Assembly: GCA_041653835.1 (NCBI GenBank)
Contig: JBAZEP010000062.1
Span: 1 to 6,149, forward strand
Direction: 5' to 3'
Source of the DNA: UBA10183 sp041653835
GTDB taxonomy: Bacteria; Omnitrophota; Gorgyraeia; Gorgyraeales; Gorgyraeaceae
DNA length: 6,149 bases
This document shows, in pieces, positions 1 to 5,716 of the stretch (its first letter is position 1; each line of letters opens with the position of its first letter). Both the position numbers and the translations under genes were made by a program. The notes under the pieces were generated by a model, which worked only from the letters and a program-made list of their open reading frames with translations, did no database searches and had not been told where the DNA came from.

Positions 1-250
1 GGCCTTTTCTTATTTTGAAGTTCGCTATGGCTTTTTTAGCCCTCGTTATGACAGGTTTCTGGCCCGCTATAGTTCCCATGTCCGCCATTGCCTGCTCGAC
101 GAATTTTATATCCTGGCTGCCCGCGCCGACCCCCATGTTCAAGACTATTTTCTGCAGTTTTGGGGCCTGCATGGCGTTTTTATATCCGAATTTTTTGGAT
201 AACTCGGGGATGATTGTTTTCCTGTATTGTTCTAAAAGTCTCGGTGTCAT
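1..250 (-). CDS. rplE: 50S ribosomal protein L5 (partial, C-terminal part beyond window)
   Basis: The first 83 codons of about 180 are present; the gene runs off the left edge with no stop. The protein begins MTPRLLEQYRKTIIPEL and continues with FGYKNAMQAPKLQKIVLNMG (20-39), VGAGSQDIKFVEQAMADM, and the L5 segment GQKPVMTRAKKAIANFKIRK, all typical of L5. L5 belongs to the central protuberance, binds 5S rRNA with L18, and contacts the P-site tRNA through its loop. The ATG at 250 overlaps the rplX stop (ATGA), and AAGGA (261-257) is six bases upstream, a well-placed ribosome-binding site within the rplX end. In E. coli the L24-L5 junction holds the S8 repressor site; here there is no intergenic room for it. 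Confidence 0.95.
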   Translation of the reverse strand, partial: MTPRLLEQYRKTIIPELSKKFGYKNAMQAPKLQKIVLNMGVGAGSQDIKFVEQAMADMGTIAGQKPVITRAKKAIANFKIRKG

Positions 251-558
251 ATGATTTCCTTGCATTTCTTGCAGATCCTTACCTTTGTCCCGTCCGAAAG
301 CTTGCTAAAACCTATCCTTGTAGCCTTGGAACATTTCTGGCAGATTACCATCAGGTTCGAAAGGCTTATGGGGCTTTCTTTGTGTACTATGCCGCCCTCC
401 TGGTCATTACTGCGCCTGCGGCTGTGCTTCTTGACCATATTGATGCCCTGGACAAGCGCCTTGAATTTCCTGGGTAACACGGTAAGTACCTTTCCGGTCT
501 TGCCGCTGTCCCTGCCTGCCAATATTTTTACTGTGTCGTTCTTTTTTATCTTTGCCAT
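247..558 (-). CDS. rplX: 50S ribosomal protein L24, four-cysteine form
   Basis: The product is 103 residues (E. coli 104). The N-terminal KOW motif covers about 6-33 (KNDTVKILAGRDSGKTGKV), followed by GINMVKKHSRR and the conserved NDQEGGIVHKESPI (51-64). L24 is one of two assembly-initiator proteins of the 50S subunit and lies near the tunnel exit. The C-terminal part contains two CxxC pairs, C73-Q-K-C76 and C96-K-K-C99, about twenty residues apart, which look like a zinc-binding ribbon; E. coli L24 lacks these cysteines. The gene is one base after the rplN stop and overlaps rplE by four bases (ATGA, 250-247). Confidence 0.96.
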   Translation of the reverse strand: MAKIKKNDTVKILAGRDSGKTGKVLTVLPRKFKALVQGINMVKKHSRRRSNDQEGGIVHKESPISLSNLMVICQKCSKATRIGFSKLSDGTKVRICKKCKEII

Positions 559-559
559 A

Positions 560-928
560 TTATATCACCTCGGGCGCCAAAGAAATGATCTTCATGAAAT
601 TTTTATCCCTAAGCTCTCTCGCGACAGGCCCGAAGATCCTCGTGCCCCTGGGATTAAGCTGTGCGTCTATTATCACAAGCGCGTTGGAATCGAACCTGAG
701 ATACGAACCGTCCGGCCTCCTTAGAGGATTGACGGTCCTCACCACCACCGCCTTTACGACCTCGCCCGCTTTTACGATTCCGTCAGGGGACGCTTCCTTT
801 ATATTGGCGGTTATTATATCTCCCACCTCGGCTATCCTTCTTCCGTGCCTGCCTATTACGCCTATGCACGAAGCCCTTTTTGCCCCGGTGTTATCCGCTA
901 CGTCTAATATCGTACGCATCGTTATCAT
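560..928 (-). CDS. rplN: 50S ribosomal protein L14
   Basis: The product is 122 residues (E. coli 123). It begins MITMRTILDVADNTGAKRAS and carries VGDIITANIKEASPDG (35-50), the L14 signature region around VKAVVVRTVNPLRRPDGS (58-75), and the highly conserved end TRIFGPVARELRDKNFMKII followed by SLAPEVI. L14 is at the 30S-50S interface, makes intersubunit bridges with 16S rRNA and is the docking site of the silencing factor RsfS. An in-frame ATG upstream at 955 would add nine residues inside rpsQ; I reject it because family members begin MI-x-x-x-T. The chosen ATG at 928 overlaps the rpsQ stop as ATGA, with a GAGG ten bases upstream. The last Glu-Val codons (GAGGTG) form the ribosome-binding site of rplX. 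Confidence 0.96.
   Translation of the reverse strand: MITMRTILDVADNTGAKRASCIGVIGRHGRRIAEVGDIITANIKEASPDGIVKAGEVVKAVVVRTVNPLRRPDGSYLRFDSNALVIIDAQLNPRGTRIFGPVARELRDKNFMKIISLAPEVI
566..571 (-). promoter_or_regulatory. Ribosome-binding site for rplX (GAGGTG)
   Basis: GAGGTG, encoded by the conserved C-terminal Glu-Val of L14, lies seven bases from the ATG at 558. The rplN stop falls between the two, so the genes are likely coupled. Confidence 0.7.
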
Positions 929-1176
929 TTCTTGATTACCTCTATAAGACGCCATCTCTTGTTCTTGGATAAAGGCCTGGTCTCTTCTATGCTTACCTTG
1001 TCTCCCACCTTGGCTTCTTTTTTCTCATCATGCGCCATGACCTTGGTGGATTTGGACAAAATACGGTTATAGACCGGGTGCTTGGCGGACCGGTCTATCC
1101 TGACCACTATGGTCTTTTCCATGGAATTGCTCACTACTATCCCTACCTTCTGCTTGCGCCTTGACCTTGCTTCCAT
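925..1176 (-). CDS. rpsQ: 30S ribosomal protein S17
   Basis: The product is 83 residues (E. coli 84). The OB-fold protein shows KVGIVVSNSMEKTIVVRIDR (10-29), KHPVYNRILSKSTKVMAHDE (32-51) and the S17 signature GDKVSIEETRPLSKNKRW (58-75). S17 binds 16S rRNA in the 5' domain and is a primary assembly protein of the 30S body. It starts three bases after the rpmC stop, with AAGGA ten bases upstream inside rpmC. Its stop overlaps the rplN ATG by four bases (ATGA). In E. coli this is where the S10 operon ends and the spc operon begins with its own promoter; here the overlap leaves no room for a boundary. Confidence 0.96.
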   Translation of the reverse strand: MEARSRRKQKVGIVVSNSMEKTIVVRIDRSAKHPVYNRILSKSTKVMAHDEKKEAKVGDKVSIEETRPLSKNKRWRLIEVIKK

Positions 1177-1179
1177 ATT

Positions 1180-1383
1180 TTATTTATCCTTCCCTTGCTT
1201 CATCTCGCTTAAAACAGTCATTATCCTGGCTATGTCGCGCCTCGCGTCTTTTATGCCGCTGGATTTTTCTATGCGTCCCGTTTCTTTCTGCGAAAGCATC
1301 TCGAACAGGGACTTTTTAAGCGCCGCTATTTTATCTTCCAATTCCTGCCTTGATAAACTTCTTAAGTCTGTTACATTTAACAT
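1180..1383 (-). CDS. rpmC: 50S ribosomal protein L29
   Basis: The product is 67 residues (E. coli 63). It is the usual two-helix hairpin: VTDLRSLSRQELEDKIAALK forms the first helix, SLFEMLSQKETGRIEKSSGI the middle, and the signature DARRDIARIMTVLSEM (46-61) the second helix. L29 binds near the tunnel exit next to L23. I start at ATG 1383, eight bases after the rplP stop, where a GAGG six bases upstream is well placed. The frame also opens at a TTG at 1395 that overlaps the rplP stop and would add only MRPE; this is less likely because the GAGG lies inside it. The end is followed by rpsQ after three bases. Confidence 0.93.
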   Translation of the reverse strand: MLNVTDLRSLSRQELEDKIAALKKSLFEMLSQKETGRIEKSSGIKDARRDIARIMTVLSEMKQGKDK

Positions 1384-1391
1384 TTCCGGCC

Positions 1392-1805
1392 TCAATGTTT
1401 TTTTCTTGAGATAAACCTTGTCTTGAACGGTATCTTTGATGCCGCGAACCTCAGGGAATCCTTGGCTATCTCCTCCGCTACTCCGCCCAGTTCAAAAATC
1501 ATTTTTCCTCTTTTGATTACGCTGACCCAGTGAAGGGGCATGCCTTTACCTTTTCCCATCCTTGTCTCTGCCGGTTTCTTCGTGACCGATTTGTCTGGAA
1601 ACGCCCTTATCCATAGCTTGCCCGTGCCTTTCAGGCTCCTCATCACGCAAACCCTGCATGCCTCTATCTGAATGTTTGTAAGCCACCCGTTGTCAAGCGC
1701 CTGCAAACCGTATTCACCGAAAGAAATTTCCGATCCCTTGAAAGAAATACCCTTGCGTCTTCCTCTCTGGTATTTCCTGAATTTTACCCTCTTTGGCATC
1801 AACAC
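1392..1805 (-). CDS. rplP: 50S ribosomal protein L16 (probable GTG start)
   Basis: The product is 137 residues (E. coli 136). It begins MLMPKRVKFRKYQRGRRKG; the family normally starts M-L-x-P-K-R. Here the first three codons are GTG TTG ATG, so reading from GTG at 1805 reproduces the family start, and the ribosome-binding site is spaced for it; ATG at 1799 is the alternative and would shorten the protein by two residues. Landmarks are ISFGEYGLQAL (27-37), IQIEACRVCVMRSLKGTGKL (45-64), the loop ETRMGKGKG (80-88), with the Arg that is hydroxylated in E. coli conserved at 82, and AASKIPFKTRFISR near the end. L16 binds helix 38/89 regions of 23S rRNA by the A site and is a late assembly protein. 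The gene is three bases after rpsC and eight before rpmC. Confidence 0.96.
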   Translation of the reverse strand: MLMPKRVKFRKYQRGRRKGISFKGSEISFGEYGLQALDNGWLTNIQIEACRVCVMRSLKGTGKLWIRAFPDKSVTKKPAETRMGKGKGMPLHWVSVIKRGKMIFELGGVAEEIAKDSLRFAASKIPFKTRFISRKKH

Positions 1806-1808
1806 CGC

Positions 1809-2501
1809 TTATTTCTCCTCTTTTACTTCGCCCTGCTCTTTGGCGGCCTCAGCCTTACGCTCTTTGCCTCTCTTGACGAGTATCTCGCCGAGGCATATCC
1901 ATACCTTAACTCCTATCAAACCATATACGGTATGCGCCTCGCTGAACCCGTAATCTATGTCCGCTTTTATGGTCTGTAAAGGTACCTTGCCTTCCATGTA
2001 TTTTTCCGCCCTGGCTATTTCAGCCCCGTCCAGCCTGCCCGCGCATCTTATCCTTATGCCCTGCGCTCCGGTTGTCATAGCCTGCTGGACAGCCTTCTTC
2101 ATAGCCCTTCTGAACCCGACCCTCTTTTCCATCTGGAACGCGATATTTTCCGCCACGAGCTGGGCGTTAATAGCGGGTTCTTTTACCTCTTTTATATCGA
2201 TCTGCAATTCTTTATCCACTATCCCCCGGAGATCATCCCTGAGCCTGTCTATTTCCGCGCCTTTCCTGCCTATTATTACGCCGGGTCGGCCGCTGTGGAT
2301 TATTATCCTTACCCTGTTGGAAGCCCTCTCTATCTCTATCTTGGCTACGGCTGCCTGTGTCAGGTTCTTTTTTATATGCTTTCTTATCTTCGCGTCTTCC
2401 ACGAGAAGCCTTCCAAAATCCTTATTCTTGGCAAACCACCTGGAATTCCAGTCTCTTATATAACCCAGCCTGAAACTATACGGATGTACTTTTTGTCCCA
2501 A
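1809..2501 (-). CDS. rpsC: 30S ribosomal protein S3 (TTG start)
   Basis: The product is 230 residues (E. coli 233). It begins MGQKVHPYSFRLGYIRDWNS, the standard S3 start, but the initiation codon is TTG (2501-2499), read as Met. An N-terminal type II KH domain shows the VRIIIHSGRPGVIIGRKG motif (64-81) with the GRKG loop at 78-81. The C-terminal domain carries GIRIRCAGRLDGAEIARAEK (148-167) and TVYGLIGVKVWI (191-202). S3 lies in the 30S head at the mRNA entry tunnel and, with S4 and S5, helps unwind mRNA. The start is three bases after the rplV stop and nine bases from an AAGGAG. The protein ends in a charged tail (KERKAEAAKEQGEVKEEK) whose final GAG GAG AAA codons double as the ribosome-binding site of rplP. 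Confidence 0.97.
   Translation of the reverse strand: MGQKVHPYSFRLGYIRDWNSRWFAKNKDFGRLLVEDAKIRKHIKKNLTQAAVAKIEIERASNRVRIIIHSGRPGVIIGRKGAEIDRLRDDLRGIVDKELQIDIKEVKEPAINAQLVAENIAFQMEKRVGFRRAMKKAVQQAMTTGAQGIRIRCAGRLDGAEIARAEKYMEGKVPLQTIKADIDYGFSEAHTVYGLIGVKVWICLGEILVKRGKERKAEAAKEQGEVKEEK
1815..1820 (-). promoter_or_regulatory. Ribosome-binding site for rplP (GAGGAG), favouring a GTG start
   Basis: GAGGAG is encoded by the Glu-Glu of the S3 tail. It is nine bases from GTG at 1805 and fifteen from ATG at 1799. Spacing therefore favours GTG, which also gives the family-typical MLMPKR beginning. Confidence 0.72.
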
Positions 2502-2504
2502 AGT

Positions 2505-2951
2505 TTATTTCTCCTTTTTCGCTTTGCCTTTAGATTCCGAGCTTTTCGGTTTTTTAGCCGCTGCCTTTTTTTCTTTTTTTTCCGGCTCCGCCGCCACAAC
2601 GACTTTCTTCTCCTGGACTTTGACCCTCTCGAGCTCTATCGTAATGTGAGACGTCCTGTGCAGAGATTCCGAAGCCCTTCCCATGGAAGCCGCCCTGAAC
2701 CTTTTGATAATAGGTCCCGGATCCGCCTTTATGAGGGAAATATACAGGCTTGACGCGGGTATATGGAAACGCTTATCCGCGCTGTCCACAGCTGATCTTA
2801 AAACACGCTTTATATAAACGCACGGCCTTTTGGACAGATGGCTCAATAATACATCCGCCTTTACCGCGTTCATGCCCCTGACCAGGTCCATGACTTTCCT
2901 GGTTTTGCGGGGAGATATCCTTATATATCTTGCTATAGCCCTTGTTATCAT
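2505..2951 (-). CDS. rplV: 50S ribosomal protein L22 with lysine-rich C-terminal extension
   Basis: The product is 148 residues, against 110 in E. coli. Residues 1-109 are a normal L22: ARYIRISPRKTRKVMDLVRG (7-26), the hairpin that reaches into the exit tunnel (about 79-95, ending GRASES), and the family ending HRTSHITIELER (98-109). L22 lines the tunnel opposite L4 and binds all domains of 23S rRNA; mutations in the hairpin give macrolide resistance in other bacteria, but this hairpin has no length change relative to E. coli. The last ~39 residues are a Lys/Ala/Glu-rich tail with KKEKKAAAKKPKSSESKGK. It is in frame, uninterrupted and ends just before rpsC, so it is likely real. The start is one base after the rpsS stop and lacks a strong Shine-Dalgarno, which suggests coupling to rpsS. 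Confidence 0.96.
   Translation of the reverse strand: MITRAIARYIRISPRKTRKVMDLVRGMNAVKADVLLSHLSKRPCVYIKRVLRSAVDSADKRFHIPASSLYISLIKADPGPIIKRFRAASMGRASESLHRTSHITIELERVKVQEKKVVVAAEPEKKEKKAAAKKPKSSESKGKAKKEK
2511..2516 (-). promoter_or_regulatory. Ribosome-binding site for rpsC (AAGGAG), deciding a TTG start
   Basis: AAGGAG lies within the last codons of rplV (Lys-Glu) and is nine bases upstream of TTG at 2501. No ATG is found in frame near the conserved GQKVHP beginning, so this site supports a TTG initiation codon for S3. Confidence 0.8.
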
Positions 2952-2952
2952 G

Positions 2953-3237
2953 TTATGTCTTGTCCATAGACTGTTCGGTATGGGCGCCGTGTCTCTTGAA
3001 TACCCTGGTAGGCGAGAACTCGCCTAATTTATGGCCTACCATATTCTCGGTTATGAATACGGGTATGAATTTCCTGCCGTTGTAAATCGTTATGGTCGCT
3101 CCCACAAAATCCGGGACTACGGTAGAACGCCTGGACCAGGTCTTTATGGGCTTGCGATCCCCTTTTGCCTGGGCTTCTTTAACGACTTTCAATAATTTTT
3201 CGTCCACGAATGGACCTTTTTTTAAGGATCTGCTCAT
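2953..3237 (-). CDS. rpsS: 30S ribosomal protein S19
   Basis: The product is 94 residues (E. coli 92). It begins MSRSLKKGPFVDEKLL, the nearly invariant S19 start, and contains the S19 signature around IYNGRKFIPVFITENMVGHK (51-70) with LGEFSPTRVFKRHG after it. S19 forms a complex with S13 in the 30S head and contacts the A-site tRNA region and the intersubunit bridge. The gene is 18 bases after the rplB stop, the widest gap in the window, and has one of the clearest ribosome-binding sites here (AAGGAG, four bases from ATG). Only a single base separates its TAA stop from the rplV start. The C-terminal tail HGAHTEQSMDKT differs from the usual HGGHTEDKK type, which is normally variable. Confidence 0.97.
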   Translation of the reverse strand: MSRSLKKGPFVDEKLLKVVKEAQAKGDRKPIKTWSRRSTVVPDFVGATITIYNGRKFIPVFITENMVGHKLGEFSPTRVFKRHGAHTEQSMDKT

Positions 3238-3241
3238 TGCT

Positions 3242-3247
3242 CTCCTT
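3242..3247 (-). promoter_or_regulatory. Ribosome-binding site for rpsS (AAGGAG)
   Basis: AAGGAG sits in the 18-base gap after rplB, four bases from the ATG. It is the only strong site in the window located outside a coding sequence. Confidence 0.8.
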
Positions 3248-3255
3248 TATATGTG

Positions 3256-4095
3256 CTATTCACTAACCACTCTATTCCGCCTCTTTACTATATATCTGTC
3301 TGACTGTTTTTTCTTCCTGGTTTTATAACCTTTGGCTATCATGCCCCATGGCGAACAAGGATGCCTTCCGCCCGAGGATTTTCCTTCTCCGCCGCCCATC
3401 GGATGATCCACAGGGTTCATTGCCACGCCTCTTACCCTTGGCATGCGGCCAAGCCATCTTGACCTGCCTGCCTTGCCTAAAGAAATAGCGTCATGCTCTA
3501 TATTACCGAGCTGGCCTATGGTAGCCATGCAATCCAGGTCTATAAGCCTGACTTCCCCTGAAGGCAGTTTTACATGAGCGTATAAATTCTCCTTGGCAAG
3601 TATCTGAGCGTAAGAGCCCGCGCTTCTCACTATCTTTCCCCCTGTATTTTTCTTTAATTCCAGGTTATGCACAGGGATGCCGGGCGGTATGTTCCTCAGC
3701 GTCATGGCGTTTCCGGGCTTTATTTCTGCTTCGGACCTGGTCGATATGACGGTATCCCCGACATTCAACCCGTTCGGCCATAATATATAGCTCTTGTCAT
3801 TGTCATCATACTTTATCAGCGCTATCCTTGAGGACCTGTTTGGGTCATACTCTATGGATAAGACCTTGCCGGGTTTATCGAATTTGTTCCTCTTAAAATC
3901 TATTATCCTGTATCTCCTTTTGTGCCCCCCGCCTATCCACCTGGACGTAACCCTGCCCTGAAAGTTCCTGCCGCCTGTCCTCTTTATCGATTCCGTCAAA
4001 GATTTTTCAGGCTTGGACGCGGTAATCTCTTTGAAGTCGGAAAGCGCTGTCCATCTCAGCCCGGGTGATCTTGGTTTGTATTGTTTTATGCCCAT
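3256..4095 (-). CDS. rplB: 50S ribosomal protein L2
   Basis: The product is 279 residues (E. coli 273), the largest protein of the operon. Landmarks are GGRNFQGRVTSRWIGGGHKR (41-60), YRIIDFKRN (62-70), EYDPNRSSRIALI (82-94), the VHNLEL strand (142-147), GKAGRSRW (207-214) and the C-terminal RNA-binding block AMNPVDHPMGGGEG (225-238). L2 contacts 23S rRNA at the subunit interface and is needed for subunit association and the peptidyl-transferase region. The His of the DHP motif (H231 here), important for activity in E. coli, is present. The second His of E. coli DHPH is Met, and SSGGRHPCSPWG replaces the shorter E. coli stretch; from memory both are common outside the Gammaproteobacteria. The start lies 17 bases after the rplW stop, with an AGAGGG overlapping that stop as a distant ribosome-binding site. 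The first residues MGIKQYKPRSPG match the family start. Confidence 0.98.
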   Translation of the reverse strand: MGIKQYKPRSPGLRWTALSDFKEITASKPEKSLTESIKRTGGRNFQGRVTSRWIGGGHKRRYRIIDFKRNKFDKPGKVLSIEYDPNRSSRIALIKYDDNDKSYILWPNGLNVGDTVISTRSEAEIKPGNAMTLRNIPPGIPVHNLELKKNTGGKIVRSAGSYAQILAKENLYAHVKLPSGEVRLIDLDCMATIGQLGNIEHDAISLGKAGRSRWLGRMPRVRGVAMNPVDHPMGGGEGKSSGGRHPCSPWGMIAKGYKTRKKKQSDRYIVKRRNRVVSE

Positions 4096-4112
4096 ATCTT
4101 TATTCGCGCCCT

Positions 4113-4397
4113 CTATGTTGTCGCGATATCTATTTTATCGCCCTGTTTAAGCGTAACTATGGCTTTTTTCCAATCAGGGGTCTTGCCTTCCTTGTATCTT
4201 ACGCGTTTCCATTTCCCGCGGCTGTTCAGGGTATTTACCTTGGTGACCGTAACGTTATATATCTCTTCCACAGCCTGTTTTATCTGGATCTTATTGGCGC
4301 CGGTGGCGACATGAAAAAGATATTTGTTCTCTTCCAGCATGCCGGAGCCTTTTTCCGTCCTGATCAGATGTTTTACGATATCGTAAGATATTTTCAT
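4113..4397 (-). CDS. rplW: 50S ribosomal protein L23
   Basis: The product is 94 residues (E. coli 100). It begins MKISYDIVKHLIRTEK, as L23 proteins do, contains the YLFHVATGANKIQIKQAVEEIYNV region (26-49) and ends with the L23 signature WKKAIVTLKQGDKID (76-90). L23 surrounds the exit of the peptide tunnel and is the docking site for signal recognition particle and trigger factor. Its ATG overlaps the rplD stop as ATGA (4397-4394), and an AAAGG eight bases upstream inside rplD serves as ribosome-binding site, so translation is likely coupled. The basic loop NSRGKWKRVRYKEG (58-71) is the extended rRNA-binding segment. It is a compact, ordinary member of the family. Confidence 0.96.
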   Translation of the reverse strand: MKISYDIVKHLIRTEKGSGMLEENKYLFHVATGANKIQIKQAVEEIYNVTVTKVNTLNSRGKWKRVRYKEGKTPDWKKAIVTLKQGDKIDIATT

Positions 4398-5068
4398 TGC
4401 TTCAGCCTTTTCACTATATTGTCGTGCGTTTCTTTTGAAAATAAGATATTCGTGTTGGACAACACATCATAACTGTTAAAATCCGTCGAACGCTTGAACG
4501 ACACATTCTTTATGTTCCTGCATGACTTCATGAAATTTTCATTTGCGGTGGCGTATAAAAACAACACCCTTGTCCCGTATACCTTCATAGCCGCCAAAAG
4601 TTTCGCCATCTCGCTTGTCTTCGGCTGTTTTAACTCCGGGTCTTTTTCAAGCATCAGTATGCCGCCGTCTTTCAACTTAGCGCTAAGGCTTGATACCAAC
4701 GCGATATTCTTTGTTTTCTTCGGCATATCGTATCCAAAATCCCTCGGGAGAGGGCCGAATATGGTCCCGCCATGCCTCCAGAGAGGGGATCTTGTGGAGC
4801 CTGACCGCGCCCTGCCTGTACCTTTCTGCCTCCACGGTTTTTTTCCTCCGCCGCGCACAAGCCCTTTTGTCTTGGTGGCCGCGTTGCCCTGCCTCCTGTT
4901 TGCCATGTACATCTGGACTATCTCATGGAGAAGGGGCTTATTTACCCTGGCTCCGAATATTGCAGGGTCCAGCTTGAATGTATCCACTTTCTTGCCCGAA
5001 AGGCTGTAAACATCCGCCTCCGGTATTTCAATTATTTCAGATTTTTTTTCTTTTTTCGCTTTTACCAT
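4394..5068 (-). CDS. rplD: 50S ribosomal protein L4
   Basis: The product is 224 residues (E. coli 201). The hallmark is the long arginine- and glycine-rich loop that lines the polypeptide exit tunnel, GGGKKPWRQKGTGRARSGS (73-91) followed by SPLWRHGG. The globular core surrounds it, with LLHEIVQMYMANRRQG before the loop. L4 is an assembly-initiator protein of the 50S subunit; in E. coli it also represses its own operon through the S10 leader, which is absent here. The N-terminus is about 17 residues longer than usual: a basic-acidic segment (MVKAKKEKKSEIIEIPEA) precedes the expected DVYSLSGKKVDTF strand. The ATG at 5068 is 11 bases after the rplC stop and is preceded by an A-rich stretch with no clear Shine-Dalgarno, so it may depend on coupling to rplC. 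No in-frame alternative start nearer the core was found. It overlaps rplW by 4 bases. Confidence 0.96.
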   Translation of the reverse strand: MVKAKKEKKSEIIEIPEADVYSLSGKKVDTFKLDPAIFGARVNKPLLHEIVQMYMANRRQGNAATKTKGLVRGGGKKPWRQKGTGRARSGSTRSPLWRHGGTIFGPLPRDFGYDMPKKTKNIALVSSLSAKLKDGGILMLEKDPELKQPKTSEMAKLLAAMKVYGTRVLFLYATANENFMKSCRNIKNVSFKRSTDFNSYDVLSNTNILFSKETHDNIVKRLKQ

Positions 5069-5079
5069 TTTTTTATAGA

Positions 5080-5703
5080 CTATTTTTTCTTCGCGGTTTT
5101 TATTTCCAGGTATCCGTTGCGACAGCCCGGTACCGCGCCTTTTATGAGTAATAGATTCTTTTCTTTCAATACCTTTACTATCTGGAGGCTCTGCACCGTG
5201 GTCCTTTCGCTGCCCATGTGCCCGGGGAATCTCTTTCCTCTGGGCACGTCCTTACGGCACCCCCTGCCTCCTGCCTGGGAACCTATGCCGCCCGGAGCGC
5301 GGTGGAACATCGAGCCATGACCTCCGGGTCCGCCCTTGAAATTATGCCGTTTCACGACGCCCTGGAACCCCTTGCCTATAGACGTCCCTGTCACGTCCAC
5401 AAAATCCTTTTCCTTGAATATATCTACAGTCAACTGCTGGCCGACGCTCATTTCACCGTTGCCGTCAAAAGATATCTCTTTAACGAATTTCCCGGGTTTC
5501 TGGTTTATCTTCTTGTAAAATCCCATCTGCGGTTTAGGCGTGCGCTTTTCTTTTTTCTCCCCGAAACCAAGCCTCACTTTTTTCCCGGAAAGAGCCAGCA
5601 CGGTGCACGGGCCTGCCTCGATAACGGTAACCGGCACAAACACGCCTTCTTCATTGAAAATCTGGGTCATTCCTATTTTTTTGCCTAATAATCCTATTTT
5701 CAT
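5080..5703 (-). CDS. rplC: 50S ribosomal protein L3
   Basis: The product is 207 residues (E. coli 209). It begins MKIGLLGKKIGMTQIF, the standard bacterial L3 start, and carries the L3 core GTSIGKGFQGVVKRHNFKGG (106-125) followed by GHGSMFHRAPGGIG and GHMGSERTTVQ. L3 is one of the first proteins to bind 23S rRNA, and its central loop reaches toward the peptidyl-transferase centre. The open frame extends upstream to an ATG at 5736, but that would add 11 unrelated residues (MTWKSNKRKTY) and overlap rpsJ by 20 bases, so I start at 5703, 13 bases after the rpsJ stop. The ribosome-binding site is a modest GGAAG. Between IGS and PGHMG the loop is about four residues longer than in E. coli and is rich in Gly and Arg (about residues 142-160). 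It ends with a basic KTAKKK tail. The Gln that is methylated in E. coli (Q150) is not at the matching position. Confidence 0.97.
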   Translation of the reverse strand: MKIGLLGKKIGMTQIFNEEGVFVPVTVIEAGPCTVLALSGKKVRLGFGEKKEKRTPKPQMGFYKKINQKPGKFVKEISFDGNGEMSVGQQLTVDIFKEKDFVDVTGTSIGKGFQGVVKRHNFKGGPGGHGSMFHRAPGGIGSQAGGRGCRKDVPRGKRFPGHMGSERTTVQSLQIVKVLKEKNLLLIKGAVPGCRNGYLEIKTAKKK

Positions 5704-5716
5704 ATATGTCTTCCGC

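Noticed and set aside
556..567. A TATAAT-like sequence just before rplX that could be a promoter -10 element.
   Set aside because: It is made from the end of rplN and its stop, and no TTGACA-like element sits about 17 bases upstream.
929..955. An upstream ATG at 955 as the start of L14.
   Set aside because: The nine added residues lie inside rpsQ and are absent from the family; the ATGA overlap start at 928 fits known L14 proteins.
1384..1395. A TTG at 1395 as the start of L29, overlapping the rplP stop.
   Set aside because: It adds only four residues and would place the GAGG ribosome-binding site within the coding region; ATG 1383 is well spaced from it.
1957..2463. A 168-codon open frame on the plus strand, and similar long plus-strand frames at 4494-5009 and 5218-5688.
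   Set aside because: They lie wholly antisense to rpsC, rplD and rplC, which are unmistakable. Their proteins look like the hydrophobic or Cys/Phe-rich shadows that lysine-rich genes produce on the opposite strand.
4942..5013. A GGAGG followed by an out-of-frame ATG inside rplD, opening a 23-codon reading frame.
   Set aside because: The spacing is only three bases, too short for efficient initiation, and the frame crosses conserved L4 sequence with no sign of its own selection.
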